Shown here piece after piece: positions 38,101 to 50,272 of a stretch of 64,000 nt of DNA. Each line of letters opens with the position of its first letter. Position 1 is the stretch's first letter. Both the position numbers and the translations under genes were made by a program. The notes under the pieces were generated by a model. The model saw nothing but the letters and a program-made list of their open reading frames with translations, searched no databases and had not been told where the DNA came from. Source of the stretch: Auanema rhodensis (Eukaryota > Nematoda > Chromadorea > Rhabditida > Rhabditidae); the NCBI GenBank assembly GCA_964057225.1, contig OZ059897.1, forward strand, positions 7,564,001 to 7,628,000, read 5' to 3'.

Positions 38101-41100
38101 TCTGTCCCGAACATGTAAAACTTAATTTTCTTACCTTGTTTAAACTTTTATTTATTCCAGAATCTTGAATTTTTCTTCAAATATAGATCTTTTTGAATTA
38201 AATTTAGAAGTAAATATACTATTGTATGAGTAGGTACTTCATTATTTTTATGAAATGGCGACGATATGTAGCCTCGTTAGCTCAGCTGGTAGAGCGTTAG
38301 ACTTTTAATCTAACGGTCAGGGGTTCGAGCCCCCTACGGGGCTAATTTTTAACATTCTATCTGTTCCGAACATGTAAAAGTTTATTTTCTTACCTTGTTT
38401 AAACTTTTATTTATTACAGAATCTTGAATTTTTCTTCAAATATAGATCTTTTTGAATTAAATTTAGAAGTAAATATACTATTGTATGAGTAGGTACTTCA
38501 TTATTTTTATGAAATGGCGACGATATGTAGCCTCGTTAGCTCAGCTGGTAGAGCGTTAGACTTTTAATCTAACGGTCAGGGGTTCGAGCCCCCTACGGGG
38601 CTAATTTTTTACATTCTATCTGTCCCGAACATGTAAAACTTAATTTTCTTACCTTGTTTAAACTTTTATTTATTCCAGAATCTTGAATTTTTCTTCAAAT
38701 ATAGATCTTTTTGAATTAAATTTAGAAGTAAATATACTATTGTATGAGTAGGTACTTCATTATTTTTATGAAATGGCGACGATATGTAGCCTCGTTAGCT
38801 CAGCTGGTAGAGCGTTAGACTTTTAATCTAACGGTCAGGGGTTCGAGCCCCCTACGGGGCTAATTTTTTACATTCTATCTGTCCCGAACATGTAAAACTT
38901 AATTTTCTTACCTTGTTTAAACTTTTATTTATTCCAGAATCTTGAATTTTTCTTCAAATATAGATCTTTTTGAATTAAATTTAGAAGTAAATATACTATT
39001 CTATGAGTAAGTACTTCATTATTTTTATGAAATGGTGACGATATGTAGCCTCGTTAGCTCAGCTGGTAGAGCGTTAGACTTTTAATCTAACGGTCAGGGG
39101 TTCGAGCCCCCTACGGGGCTAATTTTTAACATTCTATCTGTTCCGAACATGTAAAACTTCATTTTCTTACCTTGTTTAAACTTTTATTTATTCCAGAATC
39201 TTGAATTTTTCTTCAAATATAGATCTTTTTGAATTAAATTTAGAAGTAAATATACTATTGTATGAGTAGGTACTTCATTATTTTTATGAAATGGCGACGA
39301 TATGTAGCCTCGTTAGCTCAGCTGGTAGAGCGTTAGACTTTTAATCTAACGGTCAGGGGTTCGAGCCCCCTACGGGGCTAATTTTTTACATTCTATCTGT
39401 CCCGAACATGTAAAACTTAATTTTCTTACCTTGTTTAAACTTTTATTTATTCCAGAATCTTGAATTTTTCTTCAAATATAGATCTTTTTGAATTAAATTT
39501 AGAAGTAAATATACTATTGTATGAGTAAGTACTTCATTATTTTTATGAAATGGTGACGATATGTAGCCTCGTTAGCTCAGCTGGTAGAGCGTTAGACTTT
39601 TAATCTAACGGTCAGGGGTTCGAGCCCCCTACGGGGCTAATTTTTTACATTCTATCTGTCCCGAACATGTAAAACTTAATTTTCTTACCTTGTTTAAACT
39701 TTTATTTATTCCAGAATCTTGAATTTTTCTTCAAATATAGATCTTTTTGAATTAAATTTAGAAGTAAATATACTATTGTATGAGTAGGTACTTCATTATT
39801 TTTATGAAATGGCGACGATATGTAGCCTCGTTAGCTCAGCTGGTAGAGCGTTAGACTTTTAATCTAACGGTCAGGGGTTCGAGCCCCCTACGGGGCTAAT
39901 TTTTTACATTCTATCTGTCCCGAACATGTAAAACTTTATTTTCTTACCTTGTTTGAACTTTCATTTATTCCAGAATCTTGAATTTTTCTTCAAATATAGA
40001 TCTTTTTGAATTAAATTTAAAAGTAAATATACTATTCTATGAGTAGGTACTTCATTAATTTTATGAAGTTAGGAGGATGTGTAGCCTCGTTAGCTCAGCT
40101 GGTAGAGCGTTAGACTTTTAATCTAACGGTCAGGGGTTCGAGCCCCCTACGGGGCTAATTTTTTACATTCTATCTGTCCCGAACATGTAAAACTTAATTT
40201 TCTTACGTTGTTTAAACTTTTATTTATTCCAGAATCTTGAATTTTTCTTCAAATATAGATCTTTTTGAATTAAATTTAGAAGTAAATATACTATTCTATG
40301 AGTAAGTACTTCATTATTTTTATGAAATGGTGACGATATGTAGCCTCGTTAGCTCAGCTGGTAGAGCGTTAGACTTTTAATCTAACGGTCAGGGGTTCGA
40401 GCCCCCTACGGGGCTAATTTTTTACATTCTATCTGTCCCGAACATGTAAAACTTAATTTTCTTACCTTGTTTAAACTTTTATTTATTCCAGAATCTTGAA
40501 TTTTTCTTCAAATATAGATCTTTTTGAATTAAATTTAGAAGTAAATATACTATTGTATGAGTAAGTACTTCATTATTTTTATGAAATGGTGACGATATGT
40601 AGCCTCGTTAGCTCAGCTGGTAGAGCGTTAGACTTTTAATCTAACGGTCAGGGGTTCGAGCCCCCTACGGGGCTAATTTTTTACATTCTATCTGTCCCGA
40701 ACATGTAAAACTTAATTTTCTTACCTTGTTTAAACTTTTATTTATTCCAGAATCTTGAATTTTTCTTCAAATATAGATCTTTTTGAATTAAATTTAGAAG
40801 TAAATATACTATTGTATGAGTAGGTACTTCATTATTTTTATGAAATGGCGACGATATGTAGCCTCGTTAGCTCAGCTGGTAGAGCGTTAGACTTTTAATC
40901 TAACGGTCAGGGGTTCGAGCCCCCTACGGGGCTAATTTTTTACATTCTATCTGTCCCGAACATGTAAAACTTTATTTTCTTACCTTGTTTGAACTTTCAT
41001 TTATTCCAGAATCTTGAATTTTTCTTCAAATATAGATCTTTTTGAATTAAATTTAAAAGTAAATATACTATTCTATGAGTAGGTACTTCATTAATTTTAT

Positions 41101-42155
41101 GAAGTTAGGAGGATGTGTAGCCTCGTTAGCTCAGCTGGTAGAGCGTTAGACTTTTAATCTAACGGTCAGGGGTTCGAGCCCCCTACGGGGCTAATTTTTT
41201 ACATTCTATCTGTCCCGAACATGTAAAACTTAATTTTCTTACGTTGTTTAAACTTTTATTTATTCCAGAATCTTGAATTTTTCTTCAAATATAGATCTTT
41301 TTGAATTAAATTTAGAAGTAAATATACTATTCTATGAGTAAGTACTTCATTATTTTTATGAAATGGTGATGATATGTAGCCTCGTTAGCTCAGCTGGTAG
41401 AGCGTTAGACTTTTAATCTAACGGTCAGGGGTTCGAGCCCCCTACGGGGCTAATTTTTTACATTCTATCTGTCCCGAACATGTAAAACTTAATTTTCTTA
41501 CCTTGTTTAAACTTTTATTTATTCCAGAATCTTGAATTTTTCTTCAAATATAGATCTTTTTGAATTAAATTTAGAAGTAAATATAATATTGTATGAGTAA
41601 GTACTTCATTATTTTTATGAAATGGTGACGATATGTAGCCTCGTTAGCTCAGCTGGTAGAGCGTTAGACTTTTAATCTAACGGTCAGGGGTTCGAGCCCC
41701 CTACGGGGCTAATTTTTTACATTCTATCTGTCCCGAACATGTAAAACTTAATTTTCTTACCTTGTTTAAACTTTTATTTATTCCAGAATCTTGAATTTTT
41801 CTTCAAATATAGATCTTTTTGAATTAAATTTAGAATTAAATATACTATTGTATGAGTAGGTACTTCATTATTTTTATGAAATGGCGACGATATGTAGCCT
41901 CGTTAGCTCAGCTGGTAGAGCGTTAGACTTTTAATCTAACGGTCAGGGGTTCGAGCCCCCTACGGGGCTAATTTTTAACATTCTATCTGTTCCGAACATG
42001 TAAAACTTAATTTTCTTACCTTGTTTAAACTTTTATTTATTCCAGAATCTTGAATTTTTCTTCAAATATAGATCTTTTTGAATTAAATTTAGAAGTAAAT
42101 ATACTATTGTATGAGTAGGTACTTCATTATTTTTATGAAATGGCGACGATATGTA

Positions 42156-42227
42156 GCCTCGTTAGCTCAGCTGGTAGAGCGTTAGACTTTTAATCTAACG
42201 GTCAGGGTTCGAGCCCCCTACGGGGCT
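42156..42227 (+). pseudogene. tRNA-Lys copy k=124 with 1-nt deletion in the T stem
   Basis: One G of the AGGGG strand of the T stem is missing, so the gene is 72 nt and the T stem and box B spacing are disturbed. This deletion accounts for the 1-bp phase shift of the last four units of the block. The same deletion is seen in the copy at 63808. Confidence 0.65.
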
Positions 42228-43270
42228 AATTTTTTACATTCTATCTGTCCCGAACATGTAAAACTTTATTTTCTTACCTTGTTTGAACTTTCATTTATTC
42301 CAGAATCTTGAATTTTTCTTCAAATATAGATCTTTTTGAATTAAATTTAAAAGTAAATATACTATTCTATGAGTAGGTACTTCATTAATTTTATGAAGTT
42401 AGGAGGATGTGTAGCCTCGTTAGCTCAGCTGGTAGAGCGTTAGACTTTTAATCTAACGGTCAGGGGTTCGAGCCCCCTACGGGGCTAATTTTTTACATTC
42501 TATCTGTCCCGAGCATGTAAAACTTAATTTTCTTACCTTGTTTAAACTTTTATTTATTCCAGAATCTTGAATTTTTCTTCAAATTTAGATCTTTTTGAAT
42601 TAAATTTAGAAGTAAATATACTATTGTATGAGTAGGTACTTCATTATTTTTATGAAATGGCGACGATATGTAGCCTCGTTAGCTCAGCTGGTAGAGCGTT
42701 AGACTTTTAATCTAACGGTCAGGGGTTCGAGCCCCCTACGGGGCTAATTTTTTACATTCTATCTGTCCCGAGCATGTAAAACTTAATTTTCTTACCTTGT
42801 TTAAACTTTTATTTATTCCAGAATCTTGAATTTTTCTTCAAATATAGATCTTTTTGAATTAAATTCAGAAGTAAATATAGTATTGTATGAGTAGGTACTT
42901 CATTAATTTTATGAAGTTAGGAGGATGTGTAGCCTCGTTAGCTCAGCTGGTAGAGCGTTAGACTTTTAATCTAACGGTCAGGGGTTCGAGCCCCCTACGG
43001 GGCTAATTTTTTACATTCTATCTGTCCCGAACATGTAGAACTTAATTTTCTTAGCTTGTTTAAACTTTCATTTATTCCAGAATCTTGAATTTTTCTTCAA
43101 ATATAGATGTTTTTGAATTAAATTTAGAAGTAAATATACTATTGTATGAGTAGGTACTTCATTATTTTTATGAAATGGCGACGATATGTAGCCTCGTTAG
43201 CTCAGCTGGTAGAGCGTTAGACTTTTAATCTAACGGTCAGGGGTTCGAGCCCCCTACGGGGCTAATTTTT

Positions 43271-43586
43271 CGATCCTATAGACCAATAAAGCCTACAAGA
43301 TGAGTGTGATAGTATTCCAGATGTAGCGGTAGATAAAGAGCATAATGGATAAACATAAGACTCGAGAAAGAAAGGTTTATTATGTCTACATGATTACAAT
43401 AAGTTATATAAGTCTACATAAAGATATAAAGTGAAAGAGAGCTAAGAAAGGAAGACCAACCATCCATAGTCATTCAATAAGGCAAAGCTGAAGTCTGTGT
43501 TCCATATGATGGGCGTGTCGTCCTCTCTCAGCCTCATGTCGTCTGATTCTAACCCGCCTGCTACGTATTGATTTCCGAATGGAACG
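43271..43586 (-). repeat. 3' LTR of Element A-del, truncated by 21 bp
   Basis: It matches 46247-46562 over its whole length with about two differences (near 43468 and 43502). The missing 21 bp correspond to 46226-46246, the end carrying GGAACG in element orientation. On the left it joins directly to the T run that ends the last tRNA unit of block 1. Confidence 0.85.
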
Positions 43587-43599
43587 TGCCATTTTTTCG
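43587..43599 (-). other. Polypurine tract of Element A-del
   Basis: On the minus strand this reads CGAAAAAATGGCA immediately before the LTR start CGTTCC, equivalent to 9665-9676 of Element A. Confidence 0.55.
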
Positions 43600-44234
43600 A
43601 GTTTATGTCGCGTCCCCGCGAATAGCAAAATATGTGGCTTGTTTCAATCGTAGCAGAAGGTTTAGTTTTAAAAATAAAAATTACAATGTTAACATAAAAA
43701 TAGTAAAGATAAATTACAATATAATGTTAAACAATAGTATCTGAAAAGAATTCAATAAAAATTATTTGAAAATACATGAATATTAAGTAATAAAACAATC
43801 TTTTAGAATACCAGGGCTATATTTTGTCAGCGAGAGTGCGCAAAATAGCTTTTTAGGCACGACGCTGCATGTCTAACTTGTTTGAGTATAGAGAAACGAG
43901 AGTCATGCTATATTATCGATGGAGCTAGCATGTTTCCTCAGCGTATTCAAAGCGAATTGTAATAATAAAAAAATGAAAATAAATTAAATCCCATATAATT
44001 TCCAAAATTGAATCATTAACTACTTGATAAGGACTGTTGCTCAGATGAATATGCAATATAATGTCTCTTATCTTTCATTTCTTCTTTATTTACCGGAAAT
44101 TATTTGAAATTGATGTTTTTTTTTTTTTTTTGAAAAATTGAAGTATTATAATCATATATGCTTTGAAACTGAAGTGCTTTTTGATTATTAGCTTACATCT
44201 CGTCTTACTCAAGTTTTTCAATGATATAATAATA
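43600..44234 (-). other. 3' UTR of Element A-del
   Basis: AT-rich non-coding sequence between the coding remnant and the LTR. It contains a weaker version (43608-43621) of the hairpin at 9641-9658. I see no gene in it. Confidence 0.55.
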
Positions 44235-44548
44235 TTAATAGCTCTGGTTTTTTAAAAGAGAGTTGATACAAAGTTTTACAATAATTTTATCAATCTCGAA
44301 ATTATTTCTTTCATCGTCTTCTTCTTGGTGGTAGCCAATTTGGTCCGATGGGTCTTCTGGTTCTGTTTCTTCAGTAGAGTCATAGTTATCGTTACCATTT
44401 ATGACTTTTATGATCTCAATATCGCTGTCGTCGTCCGTGTCATAAGTCGTTGTATTTGATCGCAAAAGTTTGAGATTGTCTTTGTGTACGTTTTGAATTT
44501 TTCCAAATGGATTCTTGAGTTGTACCATGTTTCCTTCAACGTTGTTGA
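44235..44548 (-). pseudogene. Integrase C-terminal remnant of Element A-del
   Basis: The minus-strand reading frame matches the last ~70-80 residues of Element A: the segment after the GPF module (NMVQLKNPFGKIQ, VHKDNLKL), then the acidic tail with DSDIEII. The tail extends slightly beyond that of Element A. The upstream coding region is missing and the remnant is out of frame with the N-terminal remnant on its right. Confidence 0.85.
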
Positions 44549-44824
44549 CTTCTTAGCAGTAACTGGTGTTTGTTCTTCCATTGTGATGGATGTTTCTTCT
44601 CCTCCTGGTGGTACGTAATCCTCGTCGCTTAATCGTTCAGTAGGTGAATAAGTGCCTGCACGAGGAGTAAAGAATTTGTCGGTTTTGTGCTCGGCTTTCT
44701 GCTCGTCTTCGATTATAGCGATGCTCTGCGCGCGAGCTCGGCTTCTGGTGAGTGGAGCTGAGTCTCGCAGATCAAAATCAGTTCGTGTACTGAGAGGTAC
44801 AGCTGATCGGAATCGCTTATCCAC
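44549..44824 (-). pseudogene. Polyprotein N-terminal remnant of Element A-del
   Basis: The minus-strand frame starting with GTG at 44824 matches the first ~93 residues of Element A (KRF.SAVP, TRSRARAQ, SPTE.L.D.DYVP). The frame runs past the deletion junction near 44549 and continues out of frame to 44408. The junction lies at a short GAAG microhomology shared by the two parental positions, consistent with template switching. As in Element A, the first codon is GTG with A at -3 and G at +4 and no upstream in-frame ATG. Confidence 0.85.
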
Positions 44825-46210
44825 TTTGGTAGTGCTCTTGGTTTGGAAAAACCTTGAGTGTTTAGTAACGTGGGGGATTTTGAGACGTTAATGAGTGTTA
44901 TGGATAAGGAGTTTTGGAAAAGGAATGAGAAAGCTGTGAGTAACTGGTTTGTATAGTCGGCGTTAAGGAATGAATCTAAGTTGTGGCCATCAACAGAGAT
45001 CCGCCTAAATTTGGACTTTGTTCGCTCTCCAATTTAATATTCTTAAATGTATATAATTCAACCAGTTTGTATATGTTCAAAAATGTTCAGTGCTCACTTG
45101 ATTGATGCCTGAGCAATCTCATTAGTCCTTATTCCCATTTTTTTTTCTTTTTCTGACAATTCTGATCTTCTTGGACTCACGAGTGATCGAAAATGCCACG
45201 AAAATGGACTTTGGTAAATGTTCAAAGGATTTTAGCGGTTTTCATAATGTACATTCGTAATAGCATTACTCTTTTAAGGAAGCAATTTGGAAAACGAATG
45301 AGTACCGTAGTCCCATCATGATCAGAAATCTAGTTTTAAAATTATGGCTAGGAATAGATGACTAAAGATTACAATAACTATATTTAAAGAATTATGGTGT
45401 TTAGGAATGAGTCTTATGCTTCAAAACAACAATAACGGTATGAGGAAGGTGACATATAGTAAGGGGAGAAAATCCAAACTGATATGCTTAAGCCAACACG
45501 ACCTGATAGACAATCACTAATAATAATTCAGTTCGTAAAATTGTACAGGATTTTTCGGACTATAGCGATCTTAAAATTCACTTTTCATAATATTCCTCCC
45601 ATTTAGGTGAGGTTTCCCGTGTAAATTCAATGCGTTATCAAATTATTTTTGGATGTTAATGGCAAAAAGTTGTCTGAACAGAAATGTAACGCAAAATAAA
45701 ATAGTCCTGATCGCAAAATATGAAATAATCTCAATTTGGTGCGCAAAATTGTTTCATCCACAAAAAACAAAGAAATAACCGTGGCTATTCTTTCCTCGAA
45801 GCCAAAATCAATCCTTAAAAGAAGAAAGTGTGGGCATAAATCTCAAAAAAAAATTATCCTTGGGTGAATTTGTTCACTAATTCATCCTAGGGTCCTCAAA
45901 AATGCTTCGAGTTCGGGTAACAGAGTATTCGATGTTAACAGCAAGGATATAAAAATTGTTGGGTTCAGACAGACAGAAAATTGTGAACAAACGGGAAAAC
46001 GTAACTTCAGTTTCAAAAAATATAAAATATCCATCTCCAAAAGGAGTGGTCCTTGCATCTGTTCCCTTTTAAACGTTGTTGGCCCCACCGTATTGTGTTA
46101 AGACATGGAGTAGATGGTTTAGAGATATAAGAGAATTCAGATTCAATGAATTGTATTGAAAATAAAGAAATATAAGAGAAAATAGTCAAGAAATCAAGAT
46201 AAAAATGTTC
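44825..46210 (-). other. Leader (5' UTR) of Element A-del
   Basis: About 1.4 kb between the PBS and the coding remnant. Only the part near the coding start can be compared with Element A (positions 1-254), where several blocks match. Short open frames here, such as one at 45882-46088 on the minus strand, show no recognisable features. By position the leader should hold the packaging signal. Confidence 0.55.
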
Positions 46211-46225
46211 GAGGTGGAACCTCCA
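46211..46225 (-). other. Primer-binding site of Element A-del (tRNA-Gln-like)
   Basis: On the minus strand TGGAGGTTCCACCTC follows the 5' LTR directly. Its complement ends GGTGGAACCTCCA, which fits the 3' end of animal tRNA-Gln with its added CCA as I remember that family. It does not fit the tRNA-Lys of the surrounding array, whose 3' end would be ACGGGGCT plus CCA. Confidence 0.6.
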
Positions 46226-46562
46226 CGTTCCGTTATGCTCTCACGTCGATCCTATAGACCAATAAAGCCTACAAGATGAGTGTGATAGTATTCCAGATGT
46301 AGCGGTAGATAAAGAGCATAATGGATAAACATAAGACTCGAGAAAGAAAGGTTTATTATGTCTACATGATTACAATAAGTTATATAAGTCTACATAAAGA
46401 TATAAAGTGAAAGAGAGCTAAGAAAGGAAGACCAACCATCCATAGTCATTCCATAAGGCAAAGCTGAAGTCTGTGTTCCATATGAAGGGCGTGTCGTCCT
46501 CTCTCAGCCTCATGTCGTCTGATTCTAACCCGCCTGCTACGTATTGATTTCCGAATGGAACG
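46226..46562 (-). repeat. 5' LTR of Element A-del (337 bp, complete)
   Basis: On the minus strand it runs from CGTTCC to GGAACG, the same termini as the LTR of Element A, and is followed by the PBS. Its outer end is 14 bp upstream of the tRNA copy at 46577, with flank GGCAACGATATGTA close to the array consensus GGCGACGATATGTA. Confidence 0.85.
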
Positions 46563-46576
46563 GGCAACGATATGTA

Positions 46577-46649
46577 GCCTCGTTAGCTCAGCTGGTAGAG
46601 CGTTATACTTTTAATCTAACGGTCAGGGGTTCGAGCCCCCTACGGGGCT
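46577..46649 (+). pseudogene. tRNA-Lys copy next to Element A-del, anticodon-stem mismatch
   Basis: G30 is T, giving a T30-C40 mismatch in the anticodon stem. It is the first copy after Element A-del, so, like the copy at 10040, a copy beside an insertion is one of the diverged ones. Confidence 0.55.
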
Positions 46650-47871
46650 AATTTTTAACATTCTATCTGTTCCGAACATGTAAAACTTTATTTTCTTACC
46701 TTGTTTAAACTTTTATTCATTCCAGAATCTTGAATTTTTCTTCAAATATAGATCTTTTTGAATTAAATTTAGAAGTAAATATACTATTGTATGAGTAGGT
46801 ACTTCATTAATTTTATGAAGTTAGGAGGATGTGTAGCCTCGTTAGCTCAGCTGGTAGAGCGTTAGACTTTTAATCTAACGGTCAGGGGTTCGAGCCCCCT
46901 ACGGGGCTAATTTTTTACATTCTATCTGTCCCGAACATGTAAAACTTAATTTTCTTACCTTGTTTAAACTTTTATTCATTCCAGAATCTTGAATTTTTCT
47001 TCAAATATAGATCTTTTTGAATTAAATTTAGAAGTAAATATACTATTGTATGAGTAGGTACTTCATTAATTTTATGAAGTTAGGAGGATGTGTAGCCTCG
47101 TTAGCTCAGCTGGTAGAGCGTTAGACTTTTAATCTAACGGTCAGGGGTTCGAGCCCCCTACGGGGCTAATTTTTTACATTCTATCTGTCCCGAACATGTA
47201 AAACTTTATTTTCTCACCTTGTTTGAACTTTTATTTATTCCAGAATCTTGAATTTTTTTTCAAATATAGATCTTTTTGAATTAAATTTAAAAGTAAATAT
47301 ACTATTCTATGAGTAGGTACTTCATTAATTTTATGAAGTTAGGAGGATGTGTAGCCTCGTTAGCTCAGCTGGTAGAGCGTTAGACTTTTAATCTAACGGT
47401 CAGGGGTTCGAGCCCCCTACGGGGCTAATTTTTTACATTCTATCTGTCCCGAACATGTAAAACTTAATTTTCTTACCTTGTTTAAACTTTTATTCATTCC
47501 AGAATCTTGAATTTTTTTTCAAATATAGATCTTTTTGAATTAAATTTAAAAGTAAATATACTATTCTATGAGTAGGTACTTCATTAATTTTATGAAGTTA
47601 GGAGGATGTGTAGCCTCGTTAGCTCAGCTGGTAGAGCGTTAGACTTTTAATCTAACGGTCAGGGGTTCGAGCCCCCTACGGGGCTAATTTTTTACATTCT
47701 ATCTGTCCCGAACATGTAAAACTTAATTTTCTTACCTTGTTTAAACTTTTATTTATTCCAGAATCTTGAATTTTTCTTCAAATATAGATCTTTTTGAATT
47801 AAATTTAGAAGTAAATATACTATTGTATGAGTAAGTACTTCATTATTTTTATGAAATGGTGACGATATGTA

Positions 47872-47944
47872 GCCTCGTTAGCTCAGCTGGTAGAGCGTTA
47901 GACTTTTAATCTAACGGTCAGGGGTTCGAGCCCCTTACGGGGCT
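47872..47944 (+). tRNA. tRNA-Lys(UUU) copy, C64T variant
   Basis: C64 of the T stem is T, replacing a G-C pair by a G-T wobble. Folding should be retained. Confidence 0.8.
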
Positions 47945-50199
47945 AATTTTTTACATTCTATCTGTCCCGAACATGTAAAACTTAATTTTCTTACCTTGTT
48001 TAAACTTTTATTTATTCCAGAATCTTGAATTTTTCTTCAAATATAGATCTTTTTGAATTAAATTTAGAAGTAAATATACTATTGTATGAGTAGGTACTTC
48101 ATTATTTTTATGAAATGGCGACGATATGTAGCCTCGTTAGCTCAGCTGGTAGAGCGTTAGACTTTTAATCTAACGGTCAGGGGTTCGAGCCCCCTACGGG
48201 GCTAATTTTTTACATTCTATCTGTCCCGAACATGTAAAACTTTATTTTCTTACCTTGTTTGAACTTTCATTTATTCCAGAATCTTGAATTTTTCTTCAAA
48301 TATAGATCTTTTTGAATTAAATTTAAAAGTAAATATACTATTCTATGAGTAGGTACTTCATTAATTTTATGAAGTTAGGAGGATGTGTAGCCTCGTTAGC
48401 TCAGCTGGTAGAGCGTTAGACTTTTAATCTAACGGTCAGGGGTTCGAGCCCCCTACGGGGCTAATTTTTACATTCTATCTGTCCCGAACATGTAAAACTT
48501 AATTTTCTTACCTTGTTTAAACTTTTATTTATTCCAGAATCTTGAATTTTTCTTCAAATATAGATCTTTTTGAATTAAATTTAGAAGTAAATATACTATT
48601 CTATGAGTAAGTACTTCATTATTTTTATGAAATGGTGACGATATGTAGCCTCGTTAGCTCAGCTGGTAGAGCGTTAGACTTTTAATCTAACGGTCAGGGG
48701 TTCGAGCCCCCTACGGGGCTAATTTTTTACATTCTATCTGTCCCGAACATGTAAAACTTAATTTTCTTACCTTGTTTAAACTTTTATTTATTCCAGAATC
48801 TTGAATTTTTCTTCAAATATAGATCTTTTTGAATTAAATTTAGAAGTAAATATAATATTGTATGAGTAAGTACTTCATTATTTTTATGAAATGGCGTCGA
48901 TATGTAGCCTCGTTAGCTCAGCTGGTAGAGCGTTAGACTTTTAATCTAACGGTCAGGGGTTCGAGCCCCCTACGGGGCTAATTTTTAACATTCTATCTGT
49001 TCCGAACATGTAAAACTTTATTTTCTTACCTTGTTTAAACTTTTATTTATTCCAGAATCTTGAATTTTTCTTCAAATATAGATCTTTTTGAATTAAATTT
49101 AGAAGTAAATATACTATTGTATGAGTAGGTACTTCATTATTTTTATGAAGTTAGGAGGATGTGTAGCCTCGTTAGCTCAGCTGGTAGAGCGTTAGACTTT
49201 TAATCTAACGGTCAGGGGTTCGAGCCCCCTACGGGGCTAATTTTTTACATTCTATCTGTCCCGAACATGTAAAACTTAATTTTCTTACCTTGTTTAAACT
49301 TTTATTTATTCCAGAATCTTGAATTTTTCTTCAAATATAGATCTTTTTGAATTAAATTTAGAAGTAAATATACTATTGTATGAGTAGGTACTTCATTAAT
49401 TTTATGAAGTTAGGAGGATGTGTAGCCTCGTTAGCTCAGCTGGTAGAGCGTTAGACTTTTAATCTAACGGTCAGGGGTTCGAGCCCCCTACGGGGCTAAT
49501 TTTTACATTCTATCTGTCCCGAACATGTAAAACTTTATTTTCTTACCTTGTTTGAACTTTCATTTATTCCAGAATCTTGAATTTTTCTTCAAATATAGAT
49601 CTTTTTGAATTAAATTTAAAAGTAAATATACTATTCTATGAGTAGGTACTTCATTAATTTTATGAAGTTAGGAGGATGTGTAGCCTCGTTAGCTCAGCTG
49701 GTAGAGCGTTAGACTTTTAATCTAACGGTCAGGGGTTCGAGCCCCCTACGGGGCTAATTTTTTACATTCTATCTGTCCCGAACATGTAAAACTTTATTTT
49801 CTTACCTTGTTTGAACTTTCATTTATTCCAGAATCTTGAATTTTTCTTCAAATATAGATCTTTTTGAATTAAATTTAAAAGTAAATATACTATTCTATGA
49901 GTAGGTACTTCATTAATTTTATGAAGTTAGGAGGATGTGTAGCCTCGTTAGCTCAGCTGGTAGAGCGTTAGACTTTTAATCTAACGGTCAGGGGTTCGAG
50001 CCCCCTACGGGGCTAATTTTTACATTCTATCTGTCCCGAACATGTAAAACTTAATTTTCTTACCTTGTTTAAACTTTTATTTATTCCAGAATCTTGAATT
50101 TTTCTTCAAATATAGATCTTTTTGAATTAAATTTAGAAGTAAATATACTATTCTATGAGTAAGTACTTCATTATTTTTATGAAATGGTGACGATATGTA

Positions 50200-50272
50200 G
50201 CCTCGTTAGCTCAGCTGGTAGAGCGTTAGACTTTTAATCTAACGGTCAGGGGTTTGAGCCCCCTACGGGGCT
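50200..50272 (+). tRNA. tRNA-Lys(UUU) copy, C56T variant in box B
   Basis: C56 is T (GGTTTGAGCCC). This is a nearly invariant tRNA position that pairs with G19 and a key box B base, so both folding and transcription may suffer. It is the last copy before Element B. Confidence 0.6.

Larger units (their letters stand above)
10040..43263 (+). tRNA. 129 tandem tRNA-Lys(UUU) gene copies, block 1
   Basis: Every unit carries a 73-nt cloverleaf on the plus strand; coordinates are start = 10040 + 259k (k 0-124) or 10039 + 259k (k 125-128), end = start + 72. Reading by eye, 118 of the 129 are identical over the mature sequence; the eleven variants are listed separately. The anticodon loop is CTTTTAA. 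Box A (TAGCTCAGCTGG) and box B (GGTTCGAGCCC) match the Pol III consensus in nearly all copies, and a run of five or six T follows two bases after nearly every gene. All genes point the same way as Elements A and B. Confidence 0.93.
10035..43270 (+). repeat. Tandem satellite of 259-bp units each holding a tRNA-Lys(UUU) gene, block 1 (129 units)
   Basis: tRNA 5' ends fall at 10040 + 259k for k = 0 to 124. They then fall 1 bp earlier (10039 + 259k) for k = 125 to 128, because copy 124 has a 1-nt deletion. Checks at k = 49 (22731), 85 (32055) and 128 (43191) fit exactly. Each unit is a 73-nt tRNA gene, an oligo-T terminator and an AT-rich spacer of about 186 bp. Spacers fall into a few classes set by the bases just upstream of the tRNA (GGTGACGATATG, GGCGACGATATG, GTTAGGAGGATGTG, GGTGGCGATGTG) and by linked SNPs. 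No protein-coding gene lies within this 33-kb stretch. Confidence 0.95.
43271..46562 (-). mobile_element. Element A-del: internally deleted relative of Element A
   Basis: This 3.3-kb minus-strand element has two LTR copies, a PBS, a leader of about 1.4 kb, a PPT and a 3' UTR, but only the first ~93 codons and last ~70 codons of the polyprotein frame. Everything from Gag to most of integrase (about 8 kb) is gone. It is therefore non-autonomous and would need proteins from a full-length relative to move. The two LTRs differ at about 2 sites over 316 bp, so insertion was recent. The left end (3' LTR end) lacks the terminal 21 bp and no target duplication is visible, so the left junction has been rearranged, removing about 170 bp of a tRNA unit. 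Confidence 0.85.
46577..50272 (+). tRNA. 15 tandem tRNA-Lys(UUU) copies, block 2
   Basis: Each copy is 73 nt from the starts listed for the block 2 satellite. Twelve are identical to the canonical copy by eye. Three variants are at 46577, 47872 and 50200. Boxes A and B and the T-run terminator are present. Confidence 0.92.

Noticed and set aside
10040..43263. The units as tRNA-derived SINEs
   Set aside because: They are head-to-tail at constant spacing with no poly(A) or target duplications, and the tRNA part is less diverged than the spacer, the reverse of what a SINE cluster shows.
10035..43270. Regular repeats with spacers, superficially like a CRISPR array
   Set aside because: The repeat is a perfect 73-nt tRNA gene with Pol III signals, the spacers are homologous to each other and 186 bp long, and there are no cas genes.
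45882..46088. 68-codon minus-strand frame in the A-del leader
   Set aside because: No recognisable motif and no comparable sequence in the window; the leader is expected to be non-coding.
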